Source: Trichocoleus sp. FACHB-46 (GTDB lineage: Bacteria > Cyanobacteriota > Cyanobacteriia > FACHB-46). Taken from it: DNA of 64,000 nt. The notes beneath the pieces are model-generated. The model was not told where the DNA came from. It did not search any database and saw nothing but the letters and a program-made list of their open reading frames with translations. The DNA is taken from the NCBI RefSeq assembly GCF_014695385.1, contig NZ_JACJOD010000032.1:1-64000 (forward strand), given 5' to 3'. The position numbers and the translations under genes are program-made. The stretch's first letter is position 1, and each line of letters opens with the position of its first letter. This document shows positions 1 to 9,696 of this stretch, piece by piece.

Positions 1-221
1 ATTCGTTGCCGTAAATCAACAGACAATGGGGCAGGCATGAGTGGTCATCGTCTCATCTTGCAAGACTCACTTAGACTATCAAACTGTGGCTTACTCAAGC
101 AATAACTGCTGTAAGAGAAGAATTAGATGGTCTATCAGTTACTCTGTCGGTCAGAAGATCCCATAGAGACGAGTAATTTCTATTGTTACTTCGCCTCTAG
201 CTGAAGCTGATTCAGCAAGTC
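1..221. other. Window edge, no gene recognised
   Basis: A plus-strand frame is open from base 1 to a TAA at 103-105 (34 codons). It could be the tail of a gene starting outside the window, but nothing in it is recognisable. No transposon end, tRNA or clear terminator was seen downstream of the nuclease gene that stops at 222. Confidence 0.3.
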
Positions 222-1406
222 TTACGTTCTCACTCCTGGCAACTTAGGCTCCGTCTCTGCCGTATAGCTAGGGCAAAACGTTCTCGCATCACAGGCAGCA
301 CAGGTACTCTCATCCTCCGCATTCTTCTCCCAGGTGGACAATACCCGCCCCTGCTGCAACTCCTTCCCTCGGCAAATTTCAATTCGGGCAACGGCACTGT
401 CAAACTCCTGGAGGGCATGGGCAATGGTTGCTTCTGCCACTGGTAGAACTCGCAAACCCCGTTTTAGCCGAAACTCAAACGGCAAAATCGGAGGCTCCTC
501 CCCCTTACGATCCTTCCACTCCCGCAGCAGCTGTTCCGTTTCACTTCCCGGTTCTGGCACGACATCAGTCTCCCCGTTTGCAATCTCCTCCCGCAGTCGC
601 CGCAGATCTCCCTTCGTCGGCAGCAACTCATTCAGGTAAATAATCACTCCAGCCATTACAGGCAAACTGTCTTCCTGTGCCTGCCGCAAGTGAGCGTAGG
701 TTTGAGCTTGCCAACCATAAATGTCCCAAAAGCTGGGCTTACTGGGGTCAATTGGCTTCTGCGATGGGCGACGCATTCCCTTGTAGTCGATAATCACCTC
801 AAACTCACCAGGAGGCTTGAGCGATCGCGCCTTAAAATCTGTCAGAAGCTCTTTCACCAATAGATTCCCCCACAAATCTGGGTCGTAAAGCTGGACGTTC
901 GTTACAACGTCAATTACGCCCATCATCTCGTAGCGATCGGCTTCTCGGAATCTATACTCAGGGGGTATCTGGGCGAGTGGTAATGCTCTTGCCCCCGTCA
1001 ACCGCACCTCTGCTCGGTGGATCAGAGGAAACAATTGTGGTCCCAATTCATTCACAGCCACTTTAGCTCTGGCGTATCCTAATTCCTCCAGGTCTGCTCC
1101 CCAGGGGAAAAGCTGTTGCGCTGCTAGCCGCTTCTTGATGAGTTCACAAATTCCGGCGATCGTCTCCTCTGACCAGGGTGGCAAATTCATTGCTCCCCTC
1201 TTCCGAGACTCATCAAACCGACGATACGACTCCTCTAACACTCCATGAATGAACTGACCAAACCACGCTTGCACCGGACGAGTCGAAGGCAATTTGCCGA
1301 TGCGTGTATATCGATACTGAAGCCCACACCGCAAGAAGCCCAGTAAATCGCCAGTCAAGCTGTAGGAAGGAAGTGCATAAACCGCAGGACGTTGAGAAAG
1401 TTGCAT
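222..1406 (-). CDS. Cas4/AddB-like PD-(D/E)XK nuclease with Fe-S cluster cysteines
   Basis: This 394-residue protein has the layout of the RecB/Cas4 nuclease family. Cys27 sits in the N-terminal FLRC motif, His54 in FIHGVLE, Asp166 in MMGVID, and Asp207-Lys209 in EVIIDYK. Cys369, Cys372 and Cys378 lie near the C-terminus and with Cys27 can hold a 4Fe-4S cluster as in AddB and Cas4. Such enzymes trim or cut DNA ends. The ATG shares one base with the TAA of the upstream sacsin-like gene (TAATG), so the two are probably translationally coupled. It is the last gene of the minus-strand cluster. The nuclease call is firm; a defence role is inferred from the neighbours. Confidence 0.8.
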   Translation of the reverse strand: MQLSQRPAVYALPSYSLTGDLLGFLRCGLQYRYTRIGKLPSTRPVQAWFGQFIHGVLEESYRRFDESRKRGAMNLPPWSEETIAGICELIKKRLAAQQLFPWGADLEELGYARAKVAVNELGPQLFPLIHRAEVRLTGARALPLAQIPPEYRFREADRYEMMGVIDVVTNVQLYDPDLWGNLLVKELLTDFKARSLKPPGEFEVIIDYKGMRRPSQKPIDPSKPSFWDIYGWQAQTYAHLRQAQEDSLPVMAGVIIYLNELLPTKGDLRRLREEIANGETDVVPEPGSETEQLLREWKDRKGEEPPILPFEFRLKRGLRVLPVAEATIAHALQEFDSAVARIEICRGKELQQGRVLSTWEKNAEDESTCAACDARTFCPSYTAETEPKLPGVRT

Positions 1407-4400
1407 TAGCCCACCCCACTCATTTCATCATCTGCCAATTGCCGCCAGCTATCGTCGTAGAAGAACTCACTTACTAGCCCAACCGGATTCTGAATGGGCG
1501 TTACTTTAGCCTCGTCTGATTCGACTTGTTCCACTACATACAACCAGAAGCTATCTTGCTTCTCATTGCCTGTTTCAAACTGCTTTAGAGACATACAAAC
1601 ACCTCGTCTGTCCCACATCCCCCGCAGAGACTTGACCTCGATATAGCGCACCTCGCCCAATCGCTGATCCCTTGACTCAACATCGTAACCTGGGTGGTTA
1701 GGGTCAATTTCATTCATATCCTGAGGGTCGCGGCCATGCCGACGCTCATACTCCATCACTCGTGCCATTCCAGCCTGGTCAATCTTTCTCGCTTCGGATT
1801 CTGTCAATTCCGCTTCTGCATTTTTGTTCGGATCGACTTCCAGACCAGAGCGAACACGGACGCCATTTCGATACTGCTGACTCGAATATGTTGTTCTCGG
1901 TTGGGATTGTCGCTTGCCAGTGCTTCGCGATCGCCGCGATCCGCCTGATCGCCCTAACCGAATCACATTGTTTCTCCTGGAAACGGAGGAAATTAAGTTA
2001 GGCTGGCGATCCTTCTCTTCAGAATCATTTTGCTCAACACCCTCTGAATCACCTTGATCAGCGGACTGAGCAGCAGGTTTTACATCTAAAATGCCTCTTC
2101 TCTGTGGGGCTACTAGGGTGGGTTTTACAGGCTTAATAATTGGATTGGCAGTGGGCTGAGTAGAGATTGGGGAAACAGAGGATGAAACTACTGGAGAGCT
2201 ATTGGCTGTAGATGGAGTAGGGGTACGTTTAGGAACGGGTTGTTGTGGAACACTGCCATTAGAGGGTTTAGTGATTGCTTGTTCAGTACGACCATTAGAG
2301 GTTGAAGTTGGGGCAGCACTTGCTAGCTCCCGCCCATTGTTATCTCTTGTAGTGCCCTCATTTGCATTATCTGTTGCAAACTCGTCTGAGAAATCAGCAT
2401 CAAAAATTTCATCAACTTCGTCCTCATCCGTTTCTTCAAACGGTGCTGTCACTAAAGGCGATCGTTTAAGGTGTTTAACTCGAAGCTCATCCAGCAATTG
2501 TTCGATTTCGGATGGATGACTTTCAATAATTGTCTGTAGACGAGCCGTATCAGCCAACTTGAGGTCACCTAACTGCTGATTGAGGCTATCAGTGAGATAG
2601 TTACGCATCAATTTTTCGCTTTTGTGGCTGAGGTAGAACACGCAACTGTTTCGCTTAAAGAAATAGTTTCCTTGCAGACCTGAAGCAATGTCAGAGCCGT
2701 CTAGTTGCAATTTGGTAACTATTGCTGCTGCCGCTTTGACCTCTGCCCTTAGCAGCCAACTCAACTCCACCGTATTGTCTAATCCATGTTGATCTATAGT
2801 GAGCCGCTCTAAACCTTGAATAAATTCTGGCGATCGCAGCAATTTCTGCCACTTTTGGCAAAGCTTACTCGCATCCTGGTCGTTTGTAGGCTCAATACTA
2901 TTTGGAATCTCAATCACGTCGTTTAGTAATGAACGGCTACCTGCATCAATTGCTAAACTATGTGGTACCTCAGGATGCAAAATTTTAACTTGCTCGCGAC
3001 CAACAATTGCATTAAGTCGCCAGGGTGCATCAGGGATAAGAATCTGATTGGGTGGCAACAGTAAATTATTATCTGTTAGAAGTAGCAAGTCGTAATCAGC
3101 CGCAGAACGTTGTTCTATTCCTAAATCCTGGGCTAGGAGCTTTAGAACCTCGTAGACACACTTCACATCATCTTCGTTGAGAGGATTTCCTTTGCAGTCT
3201 GCTGCTACCTCTTCTAAAAAGGCTATATAGTCGCTGATATCAGGCGATTTCTTCTGACCCAATAGCTCATAAACCTGGCGAATTTGTGGTTTATCAATCA
3301 GAATTTTCTGTCTACGTTTGCCAAAAAACGGTATTTTCCTCTGAAATGTATGCTCTGGCAACCAAAATTGTCCGTAGTCCCATAAGCATTCGTAACCGTC
3401 TAGCTGATCTCGTAACCATTGTTGCCCCTTTTCAGAAGAGCCAGTGCTACAGAAGGTATTGTGAAAGTAGACATAAATGTTTTGCACCGCCTTGTGGAAA
3501 GCTTCGTTATCAATACCGTCTCCACGAGTTGTACTCCATAAATCAATTAGTGTTTTGAAGTGAGAAACAACGGATTGCTGGTCAGGATAAGTACTAAATC
3601 CCAACGCTGTTTGAAACTCTTTCGGTGGCAGCTTACTAACGGGAAACAGAGGCTTCTGACTAGCTACGAGAGATCCGTAAGGACTAAAGTAGACCTCGGA
3701 ACTGTGATATAGCCTATTCTGTGGAATCGTAAATGCTGGAAATCGCTTAAGCCTTTCAGGATCTCGTTCAACAGGAAGCCAAGCCCGCATCTTCAATGCT
3801 TCAGTTAAGGTTTTTCCGTTAAGTACCTTTTCTCTGTCTAGGCGTTCCCAATGTTTCTCAAGGTGACTAAATATATCTGTCAAATGCTTGGCAATTTCAT
3901 TTGTTACCCCATTCTTTGCCTGCTGAATTTGCCGATCCACATATGCCAGCAAGTCTTTTGCGCTGGGTGTTATCAGAATCCTCAACTCCCGAAAGAAGTC
4001 AAGCCAGTGCTCTGTGTTTTTGTAGATTGCCATATCAGGTGAATGAGCACCGTCTCCCAGCACTTGCCGCACTGAACTGTATGTTCTGGGATCGTAAATG
4101 GTAACTGCTGCTCTCAATTGACCATCTGTACAGCGAATGAGAGGTGCTTCTCGCACTCGTTTTTTCAGATCAACACCTCGATTGCGTTTCTCTAACTCAT
4201 CTTGAGCAATGCTCAAGTGGACTCGTATCCACTCCAGAGCTTCTAGCTGCTGGTTTAGCTGAAGATTACCGTAATCCTTCAGCAAATTTTGAATCATCGT
4301 TGCATGATCTAGAACAGGAATACCCAGAAAATCATAAAACGCTTTCCATTCCTGGCCATTTTCGCTGACTCCTAAACAGAGCAGCTTTAGAGAACCAGCA

Positions 4401-6991
4401 ACTTTAGGAGGAATGTAACCACCAGGTATATAGACATCCTTCAAATTCGTTGGCTGATCCTCAACAGTTGGATAAATGTGCAACTGACGCAGCTTTTGTT
4501 TGCGATCGTCGTCATTCTTTCCTTCCCCATGCATCCAATTGCGATCGGATAGAAAACTAACCAATCCCTTGTATAGATCTGAATTGTAGGCAGGCAGTTT
4601 TTTCTGAGCTTCTAATGTATCAATTAAGTCAGGAACAGTGAGTTGATAAATTAGTTGATTGGGATGACGACTGAGAAATGTAGCGATAGCTCTCTGCAAA
4701 GATTTCTGCGTCTCAATTAGTGGAATGCCAAAGTACTGTAGGGTATCTAGCATTTCCCTTGATGTATTAGACCCACACCACAGGGGCGTTATGACATTTC
4801 CGCCTACATACAAAAAACCATTATTGCAGGGGACTAATGGTACTTTTATAAACTCATCGCGTGGCAGACTTTTAAGATCGGCAAGGTAACTGTAAACCTT
4901 TGTTAGCCACTCTACATTAGGGATTTGTTTTCCATTGGGTTCCCACTTGACCTTAACATCGTCATCTGGATTAATTAAGTCATTTAACCGTTTAGCTACC
5001 TCTATGGGAGTAAGCATGGAAACACCCTTCCAGTCGCTACTTGCCCTCACCTGATGTGCAAAATCTGGGTCTAGGAACCAGTTAGGGTGGTCGATGAAGA
5101 TGTGATCCATCAGGATTTCCTCTTCGTCCTTGGGTACAAGGTAGATCAAGCCTGACGGATTGTATCCAAAGGTTTGCAGCTTTCCATCTGCCAAAATTGC
5201 TAATGGCAACCCCCTTACATGGCGGCAACCATCACTTAAGCAGTAACGCAGCAGGTTCACCACCCAATCTCGCTGCCGGAGACACGCTCTAGGAGCATTT
5301 TCCACAGGCATTCCTAAAGGTTTGTTCGTTAGCAGTCGCGATCGCAAATCCTCTGGCTCAAAGACTTTAAAGGGAATCCCGGCACTCTTAAATGCAGTTT
5401 CTAGTTCAGGAGGCAAAGTCGGATCAGGCAAGTCAACACCATCTAACCGTAGTGGTTCGAGTAGATGAGCCCAACCTTTAGGAAGGATATTGATGGTCTG
5501 AGGCGTAACCCAGTTCGTTTTACCATTCTGTCGTTGGCCATTCTGGTGAACAGTAGAATGCTCAATTGCGGAGCGAATAACTCTTTTCGAGTGGAGCAGC
5601 TTGATGACAGAGATTGGCAACTCTGCTAAAGCTTTGGTTGAACTTTGAGTGGGGAAGAACTTATAGAATCGTGCAGGATCTGTATCCCCAATATCTTCGA
5701 CTAAGCTCTGAATCAAATTGGCGTAAGCGTGCGACAAGACGTGGCGCACAAGCAGTTGGTTCCAAAGCACTCGCTTTGCGTCCCTACCTGTAAGCGTATC
5801 GCTGGTTAACTCGCGCCGAGACGAATCCAGATCAAAGAAGCCATTAATGTGAACAGGAAGCCCTGTTTCCTGAGGCAGTGGAAGAAAGCAGTAGGCTCGA
5901 CCTACAAAACCTTTTGGTTGTAAATTACTCGTTCTAGAAATCAAGGCAGCGGTTCCTGCCCAAGGAACTGCTTTCTCACCTTGTGTTGCCAGTTCCCGCA
6001 TTAACTTGAGCAATTCGCCTTCTGCACGGATCAAGCTGGTGACGCGCCAAGTTGAAGTTGTCTGATTTTGAGTAGTGGCAACCTGAATTATGTGTTGGTA
6101 CGAAACTGCGGGAAGAGCATTTGGATGACTCTGGCAAAGGGTGAGCAGTGCCTCTGCCCCTCCCTGCAAGGGAGCAAGCAGCTTATTCCGTTCAACTTTT
6201 ACCTCTTGGTCGTTCTGGGTTGAAATGCCAAGTAAAGTACTTTTTCTGCCATCAGGACTAATTTCGCTAACCCGGATTGCAAGAACCGATTTAAGAAAGA
6301 GCAGCATCTCCTCCCCAACTTTGACAAACTCCATCAACAGTTGGCGTACATTCTCTTGGGTAAATGGCTCATTCCGAATCTTGCTCTGCTTTGCTTGAGT
6401 GGTAGTTCGTAAAGGCAGACGGAAGAGTGTTCCCTCAAAAGCTAGTGTGTCTGGTTGCAATCCCCCCGGCTCATAAACCTTCATGAAATCCGGGTAATCC
6501 CACCATCCCTCTTCTGAGAATCGCCAGCTACGTCCTGGTTGCCCTAAAGACGCACCCGGAATTGCAGTGGCATGAGGGTCAAAGAAGACAATGCGATCGC
6601 GAGAAATAAAGCTTGGGTAGTCGGTAACGTGATAAATAGAATTGAAGCCGACTCCAAACCTACCTGTTTTCCAGAGGGTTTCTCGCTTACCGCTATGTCC
6701 TAAATTTTGGATGTTTTGGAAGTCTTGATCGGTAAATATGGAGTCGTTATAGACCAGCATGGCAGCCCCCATCAAAGCTTTCATGCAAGGGTCGGGTAGC
6801 TGGGTAAAGTTGTGGGTCCGCCAATCGAAGACAATTTCTACACGAGTTGCCCCCGCATCATCAGCGTTTTGGATTAGCTCCTTAATGATGCCAACCCCTT
6901 CTGGATAGTCTCGAATTAAATTCTTTAACCGTGTGGTGAGCGGTTCGCTTTGATACCAAGCTTCGCCCTCGCCCAACCCTACCTTTTCCAT
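1406..6991 (-). CDS. Giant sacsin-like GHKL ATPase with C-terminal DUF3883 domain
   Basis: This 1861-residue protein starts with a sacsin-type Hsp90-like ATPase fold. Residues about 15-50 carry SEPLTTRLKNLIRDYPEG followed by ELIQNADDAGA, the N box that binds ATP/Mg, and further GHKL motifs (GRFGVGFNSIYH) follow. The long middle is not assignable by eye. Residues about 1500-1720 are low-complexity, rich in Ser, Thr, Pro and Asn, and look like a linker. The last 120 residues match DUF3883, with GYDVES and RYIEVKS resembling a PD-(D/E)XK core. A plausible role is an ATP-driven sensor tethering a nuclease. It lies 129 bp after the helicase gene and overlaps the nuclease gene downstream. The domain calls are confident; the function is inference. 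Confidence 0.8.
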   Translation of the reverse strand: MEKVGLGEGEAWYQSEPLTTRLKNLIRDYPEGVGIIKELIQNADDAGATRVEIVFDWRTHNFTQLPDPCMKALMGAAMLVYNDSIFTDQDFQNIQNLGHSGKRETLWKTGRFGVGFNSIYHVTDYPSFISRDRIVFFDPHATAIPGASLGQPGRSWRFSEEGWWDYPDFMKVYEPGGLQPDTLAFEGTLFRLPLRTTTQAKQSKIRNEPFTQENVRQLLMEFVKVGEEMLLFLKSVLAIRVSEISPDGRKSTLLGISTQNDQEVKVERNKLLAPLQGGAEALLTLCQSHPNALPAVSYQHIIQVATTQNQTTSTWRVTSLIRAEGELLKLMRELATQGEKAVPWAGTAALISRTSNLQPKGFVGRAYCFLPLPQETGLPVHINGFFDLDSSRRELTSDTLTGRDAKRVLWNQLLVRHVLSHAYANLIQSLVEDIGDTDPARFYKFFPTQSSTKALAELPISVIKLLHSKRVIRSAIEHSTVHQNGQRQNGKTNWVTPQTINILPKGWAHLLEPLRLDGVDLPDPTLPPELETAFKSAGIPFKVFEPEDLRSRLLTNKPLGMPVENAPRACLRQRDWVVNLLRYCLSDGCRHVRGLPLAILADGKLQTFGYNPSGLIYLVPKDEEEILMDHIFIDHPNWFLDPDFAHQVRASSDWKGVSMLTPIEVAKRLNDLINPDDDVKVKWEPNGKQIPNVEWLTKVYSYLADLKSLPRDEFIKVPLVPCNNGFLYVGGNVITPLWCGSNTSREMLDTLQYFGIPLIETQKSLQRAIATFLSRHPNQLIYQLTVPDLIDTLEAQKKLPAYNSDLYKGLVSFLSDRNWMHGEGKNDDDRKQKLRQLHIYPTVEDQPTNLKDVYIPGGYIPPKVAGSLKLLCLGVSENGQEWKAFYDFLGIPVLDHATMIQNLLKDYGNLQLNQQLEALEWIRVHLSIAQDELEKRNRGVDLKKRVREAPLIRCTDGQLRAAVTIYDPRTYSSVRQVLGDGAHSPDMAIYKNTEHWLDFFRELRILITPSAKDLLAYVDRQIQQAKNGVTNEIAKHLTDIFSHLEKHWERLDREKVLNGKTLTEALKMRAWLPVERDPERLKRFPAFTIPQNRLYHSSEVYFSPYGSLVASQKPLFPVSKLPPKEFQTALGFSTYPDQQSVVSHFKTLIDLWSTTRGDGIDNEAFHKAVQNIYVYFHNTFCSTGSSEKGQQWLRDQLDGYECLWDYGQFWLPEHTFQRKIPFFGKRRQKILIDKPQIRQVYELLGQKKSPDISDYIAFLEEVAADCKGNPLNEDDVKCVYEVLKLLAQDLGIEQRSAADYDLLLLTDNNLLLPPNQILIPDAPWRLNAIVGREQVKILHPEVPHSLAIDAGSRSLLNDVIEIPNSIEPTNDQDASKLCQKWQKLLRSPEFIQGLERLTIDQHGLDNTVELSWLLRAEVKAAAAIVTKLQLDGSDIASGLQGNYFFKRNSCVFYLSHKSEKLMRNYLTDSLNQQLGDLKLADTARLQTIIESHPSEIEQLLDELRVKHLKRSPLVTAPFEETDEDEVDEIFDADFSDEFATDNANEGTTRDNNGRELASAAPTSTSNGRTEQAITKPSNGSVPQQPVPKRTPTPSTANSSPVVSSSVSPISTQPTANPIIKPVKPTLVAPQRRGILDVKPAAQSADQGDSEGVEQNDSEEKDRQPNLISSVSRRNNVIRLGRSGGSRRSRSTGKRQSQPRTTYSSQQYRNGVRVRSGLEVDPNKNAEAELTESEARKIDQAGMARVMEYERRHGRDPQDMNEIDPNHPGYDVESRDQRLGEVRYIEVKSLRGMWDRRGVCMSLKQFETGNEKQDSFWLYVVEQVESDEAKVTPIQNPVGLVSEFFYDDSWRQLADDEMSGVG

Positions 6992-7120
6992 ATACTGGCC
7001 TATACCTTGTAATATTTAATGTAAATTCAGTCAAAGCTATACGGCTTTCAATTAAATCCCCAACGGGTTTGCCGTACGCTAGTGGTGTAGTTCCACGAAA
7101 GCTAGGTAATAAGACCTCAC

Positions 7121-9475
7121 TCAAATCATTTGAAAGGGTTGATTTCCACCCCAAGGGCAGGTTCCATTTCGATTCCATCCCGTCGCTATGTTTGGGACTC
7201 TGCCACCAGGTAGTGTTGCCATTAGCCCAACTAAAAGTAGAACCTCCTGTGGACGGCTATAGGCGACAAAGAATTGGCGGTAGAGATCGTCAAACGTGCG
7301 ATCGCGCCCTCCTCGAATGGGGGCATTCAAATCTGTATGAGGGCGCAGCAAATCCTCCATTGTGTGCGGGGTGCCGCCTCTCTCTGGAAAACGTTTGAAT
7401 CGGTGTGCAGCGTGGTTGCTCTTAAAGTCAGAGCCAACATCGACGATCGTGAGCGGGAACTCTAAACCCTTTGACTGGTGAATAGACAGAATGCTGAGGC
7501 GATCGCGCGGAAACGCTTCCATTAGGTCTTCGTTGACTTTAACTGTGCCAGAGGCGATCGGTGCCAGGAAGTACCGCAGTAGCTCTTTGACGGAGGCTTC
7601 GGACAAACCTGGTTCATCTGGGTCGGTTACAACCCTCCCAGAAAAACTACCTACCTGCTGACAAGCTGAAACTTGGCGAGTGAAAACCTCTAGATATATC
7701 TGCCCCTCTGGATCGTCATGGAGAAATGGGAAGTAGTGAACCAGCCCATAAATGAGTGCTAGAACGGGAACATTTGGTGACCAGCGAAAACCTGCTCTCC
7801 GTGGGTCTCGTAATGCCCAGCATTGAGCAAACTCCAAAAGTCCTGCTGGTGCGCTGGCGGAACTAACCAGCCGGATAGCTGCATCACGCCAATCTGCGAA
7901 GGTGTTCGTGATGCTGTCATTCAATCCACTGGTATTGGCTTCGATTGCTCCTCCTGGGTCGAGGCACTCCAGTAATAGCCCACCAAAATAAGCAACAACG
8001 TCAATGTCGGTCAGATCTTGCCCTCTGGGATTGAAGACTTTAATGGGTGGGGTCTTGCCCAGCAATTGTTCTCGTAGGAGTAGCGGCAAACGTTGGTTCC
8101 CGCTAGTGTTGTATTCTGCTGGACTGCTACAAAGCAGGGCACAGTCGCCTAAATCTCCTCCATTGGCATTACACTCAATCCTGGTGCCGTCAGGAAGGGT
8201 ATAGCCAATGCCTCGAAAAATGCGGTGGATAAAGCTTGCTAAATCGTTGGCGAGAGTATCCATGTCTAGTCGAAACATTCCTAAAACTGGAATGCCAACA
8301 TCGGCATTCGGTCCGTGTAAAAGGGTGGGTTTGTTTTGAACTCTGACAGCTTGATAGCCAGGATCAAGTGTTGCGTAGTTGTTAACGAACTGAATGATAG
8401 TTCGGGTTGATCGGTAGTTAGTCCTCAGGAAAATAGTGCTTGGCTGGCGATAGAACACTGCTTCGTAGCGATCGCCAAAGTCGCTGAACAGTTCGACGGT
8501 CGCTCCCCTAAAGCGGTAGAGGCTCTGGTCATCGTCGCCTACAACTGTAATAGCCCCATCACAGGCTTCGGCCAGTTCAAAATAGATCCCTTCTTGGAGT
8601 AGGTTGGTATCCTGGTACTCGTCCACCAGCACAACTTGAATTTGCTGAGAAAATTCGGTCAGTTTTCCCCGGCGTAAGCGGTTCAGAACTTCCTGCTCTA
8701 GCAAAGCAAAATCGACCATTAACCGATCGCCCAACTCCTGCTGGTAATCTGCGATCGCCTCTCCAATGAGGTCCACGGCTACTTGTTCGCTATTGGATGA
8801 ACCGCTGGTGAGAAAATTGCCCCAATCAACCTGGTCTTGAAACCGACGATCCCAAATTTCTTGAAGCAGGTTAGTCTTTTTGCCAACATTCCAGTTCCAA
8901 CGGGAGCCTTGTAGAGTTAGCAGGAATTCGTCTAACTCCCCGTTTTGATCTCGGCGATCTTTGAATAGCCCTGCTTGGAGCAGAAGCGTTTTGGAGACGA
9001 AATCGTCAGCAAGGATAGGAGGTTGGGTGCCAGGATCGCGGAAGTCGCGCAAGATCCGCTCGCAGAGGCTATCGATCGTCCCTGTGAGAACCTGATTGAT
9101 GTCTACTTTGGCCAGTTCGACTTTAGCCTGGGTAGGAATTTGAGAGTCAGTTTGGAGTGCTTCAAGTAGTTGGAAGCCCCAACCAAGGATGCGCGATCGC
9201 AATTCTGCTGCTGCTTTCTTTGTAAAGGTGGTAGCAAGGATAGCTTTAGGTGGGACACCGTCCACCAGAATTAGCTTGAGAATACGGACGGTGAGACAGG
9301 TTGTTTTGCCAGTACCGGGTCCAGCCACAATAAAGAGAGGTTCACTGGGAGGTTGGGCGATCGCCTCAGCCTGCTCATCGTTAGGAAGGTTACGGAAAGT
9401 ACTGTAAGCACGGTAGAACTCTTCCAGGGGGATTAGCCCAAGCCCCTGAGTTGGCTGAGGTGAAGTAAACGTCAT
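7121..9475 (-). CDS. UvrD/Rep-type superfamily 1 DNA helicase
   Basis: This 784-residue protein has a complete SF1A helicase motif set: the Q-motif NDEQAEAI, Walker A AGPGTGKT (residues 51-58), motif Ia ATTFTKKAAAEL, Walker B VDEYQDT, motif III VVGDDDQSLYRFRGA, motif IV LRTNYRS, motif V SIHQSKGLEF and motif VI FFVAYSRPQE. It should unwind DNA 3'-5' using ATP. No nuclease domain was seen at the C-terminus, so it would need a separate nuclease, and several are encoded next to it. It is in the same orientation as the rest of the cluster, 221 bp after the 700-residue gene. It differs from housekeeping UvrD/PcrA in its cluster location and long insertions. Confidence 0.9.
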   Translation of the reverse strand: MTFTSPQPTQGLGLIPLEEFYRAYSTFRNLPNDEQAEAIAQPPSEPLFIVAGPGTGKTTCLTVRILKLILVDGVPPKAILATTFTKKAAAELRSRILGWGFQLLEALQTDSQIPTQAKVELAKVDINQVLTGTIDSLCERILRDFRDPGTQPPILADDFVSKTLLLQAGLFKDRRDQNGELDEFLLTLQGSRWNWNVGKKTNLLQEIWDRRFQDQVDWGNFLTSGSSNSEQVAVDLIGEAIADYQQELGDRLMVDFALLEQEVLNRLRRGKLTEFSQQIQVVLVDEYQDTNLLQEGIYFELAEACDGAITVVGDDDQSLYRFRGATVELFSDFGDRYEAVFYRQPSTIFLRTNYRSTRTIIQFVNNYATLDPGYQAVRVQNKPTLLHGPNADVGIPVLGMFRLDMDTLANDLASFIHRIFRGIGYTLPDGTRIECNANGGDLGDCALLCSSPAEYNTSGNQRLPLLLREQLLGKTPPIKVFNPRGQDLTDIDVVAYFGGLLLECLDPGGAIEANTSGLNDSITNTFADWRDAAIRLVSSASAPAGLLEFAQCWALRDPRRAGFRWSPNVPVLALIYGLVHYFPFLHDDPEGQIYLEVFTRQVSACQQVGSFSGRVVTDPDEPGLSEASVKELLRYFLAPIASGTVKVNEDLMEAFPRDRLSILSIHQSKGLEFPLTIVDVGSDFKSNHAAHRFKRFPERGGTPHTMEDLLRPHTDLNAPIRGGRDRTFDDLYRQFFVAYSRPQEVLLLVGLMATLPGGRVPNIATGWNRNGTCPWGGNQPFQMI

Positions 9476-9696
9476 GATGCCTAGCTAGAGTGCAGGAGGG
9501 GAGGTTATCTTCTTGTTGAATAATTCCCTCAATCCGGTTTAACTTAATCAGCACTACTAACAGGCAAAAATTGAGGTAAGGCATAGCGAATTCACTGAGT
9601 CTTTACTCAAGGTGCCTTTTCGTAAAAGTAAGTTGAACTGAGAGCTTTGGCAGATTGTAACTTCAGTGTTTAGTTAATGGGTGACACGCAATTTAT

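Noticed and set aside
6882-7178. A 98-residue frame between the sacsin-like and helicase genes
   Set aside because: It overlaps both neighbours and has no recognisable features; treated as chance.
9476-9696. Gap between helicase and 700-residue gene
   Set aside because: No small gene or RNA seen; the short frame 9390-9584 overlaps the helicase and looks accidental.
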